A DNA stretch of 5,101 nt from an uncultured bacterium (GTDB lineage Bacteria; Pseudomonadota; Gammaproteobacteria; Burkholderiales; Burkholderiaceae_D): NCBI GenBank assembly GCA_903872555.1, contig CAIQLE010000271.1, positions 1 through 5,101 on the forward strand. The letters are read 5' to 3'. This document shows positions 5,088 to 5,101 of the stretch, in pieces. The notes beneath the pieces were generated by a model, which did no database searches, was not told where the DNA came from, and worked only from the letters and a program-made list of their open reading frames with translations. Both the position numbers and the translations under genes were made by a program. Numbering within the stretch: the stretch's first letter is position 1; each line of letters opens with the position of its first letter.

Positions 5088-5101
5088 GACATCATCCTTA
5101 A

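Overview
The window reads as a chromosomal stretch from a betaproteobacterium. The protein styles (a Leu/Ile/Val-type ABC operon, a FixJ/LuxR response regulator, a RodZ-like membrane HTH protein) and the moderate GC content would fit a member of the Oxalobacteraceae; this is an inference from general resemblance, not from a search. Every convincing gene lies on the minus strand, so the map is best read from right to left. No rRNA, tRNA, insertion sequence, CRISPR array or phage gene is visible.

From right to left. (i) 5101-4614: a 19-codon open reading frame with a good Shine-Dalgarno sequence, then an unrecognised 97-residue protein. (ii) 4613-4365: a 250-bp intergenic region with an imperfect hairpin, a perfect 16-bp dyad and two possible -10 boxes ahead of the next gene. 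(iii) 4364-3687: a FixJ/NarL-type response regulator with an intact receiver and LuxR-type HTH, an N-terminal extension, and no sensor kinase in view. (iv) 3686-3481: an intergenic region with a hairpin after the regulator gene and an 11-residue upstream reading frame whose stop overlaps the next start. (v) 3480-3136: a small XRE-type HTH protein with a longer than usual turn inside the HTH. (vi) 3036-1993: a RodZ-like protein with a cytoplasmic HTH, one membrane segment, an Ala/Pro-rich linker and a periplasmic domain. (vii) 1992-1737: a regulatory region with a sigma70-like promoter overlapped by a 22-bp dyad. (viii) 1736-1: the first two genes of an ABC importer operon of the branched-chain amino acid class, a periplasmic binding protein and the N-terminal part of a LivH-type permease that runs off the left edge.

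The importer genes form one clear transcription unit and presumably continue beyond the window with LivM, LivF and LivG homologues. The response regulator, XRE protein and RodZ-like protein are separated by gaps of about 100-200 bp and may be independent units. The adjacency of two different HTH proteins, one soluble and one membrane-anchored, is the least ordinary arrangement here. I see no strong evidence for an entirely new system; the better leads are the XRE protein with its overlapping upstream frame, the displaced RodZ paralogue, and the small genes at the right edge.
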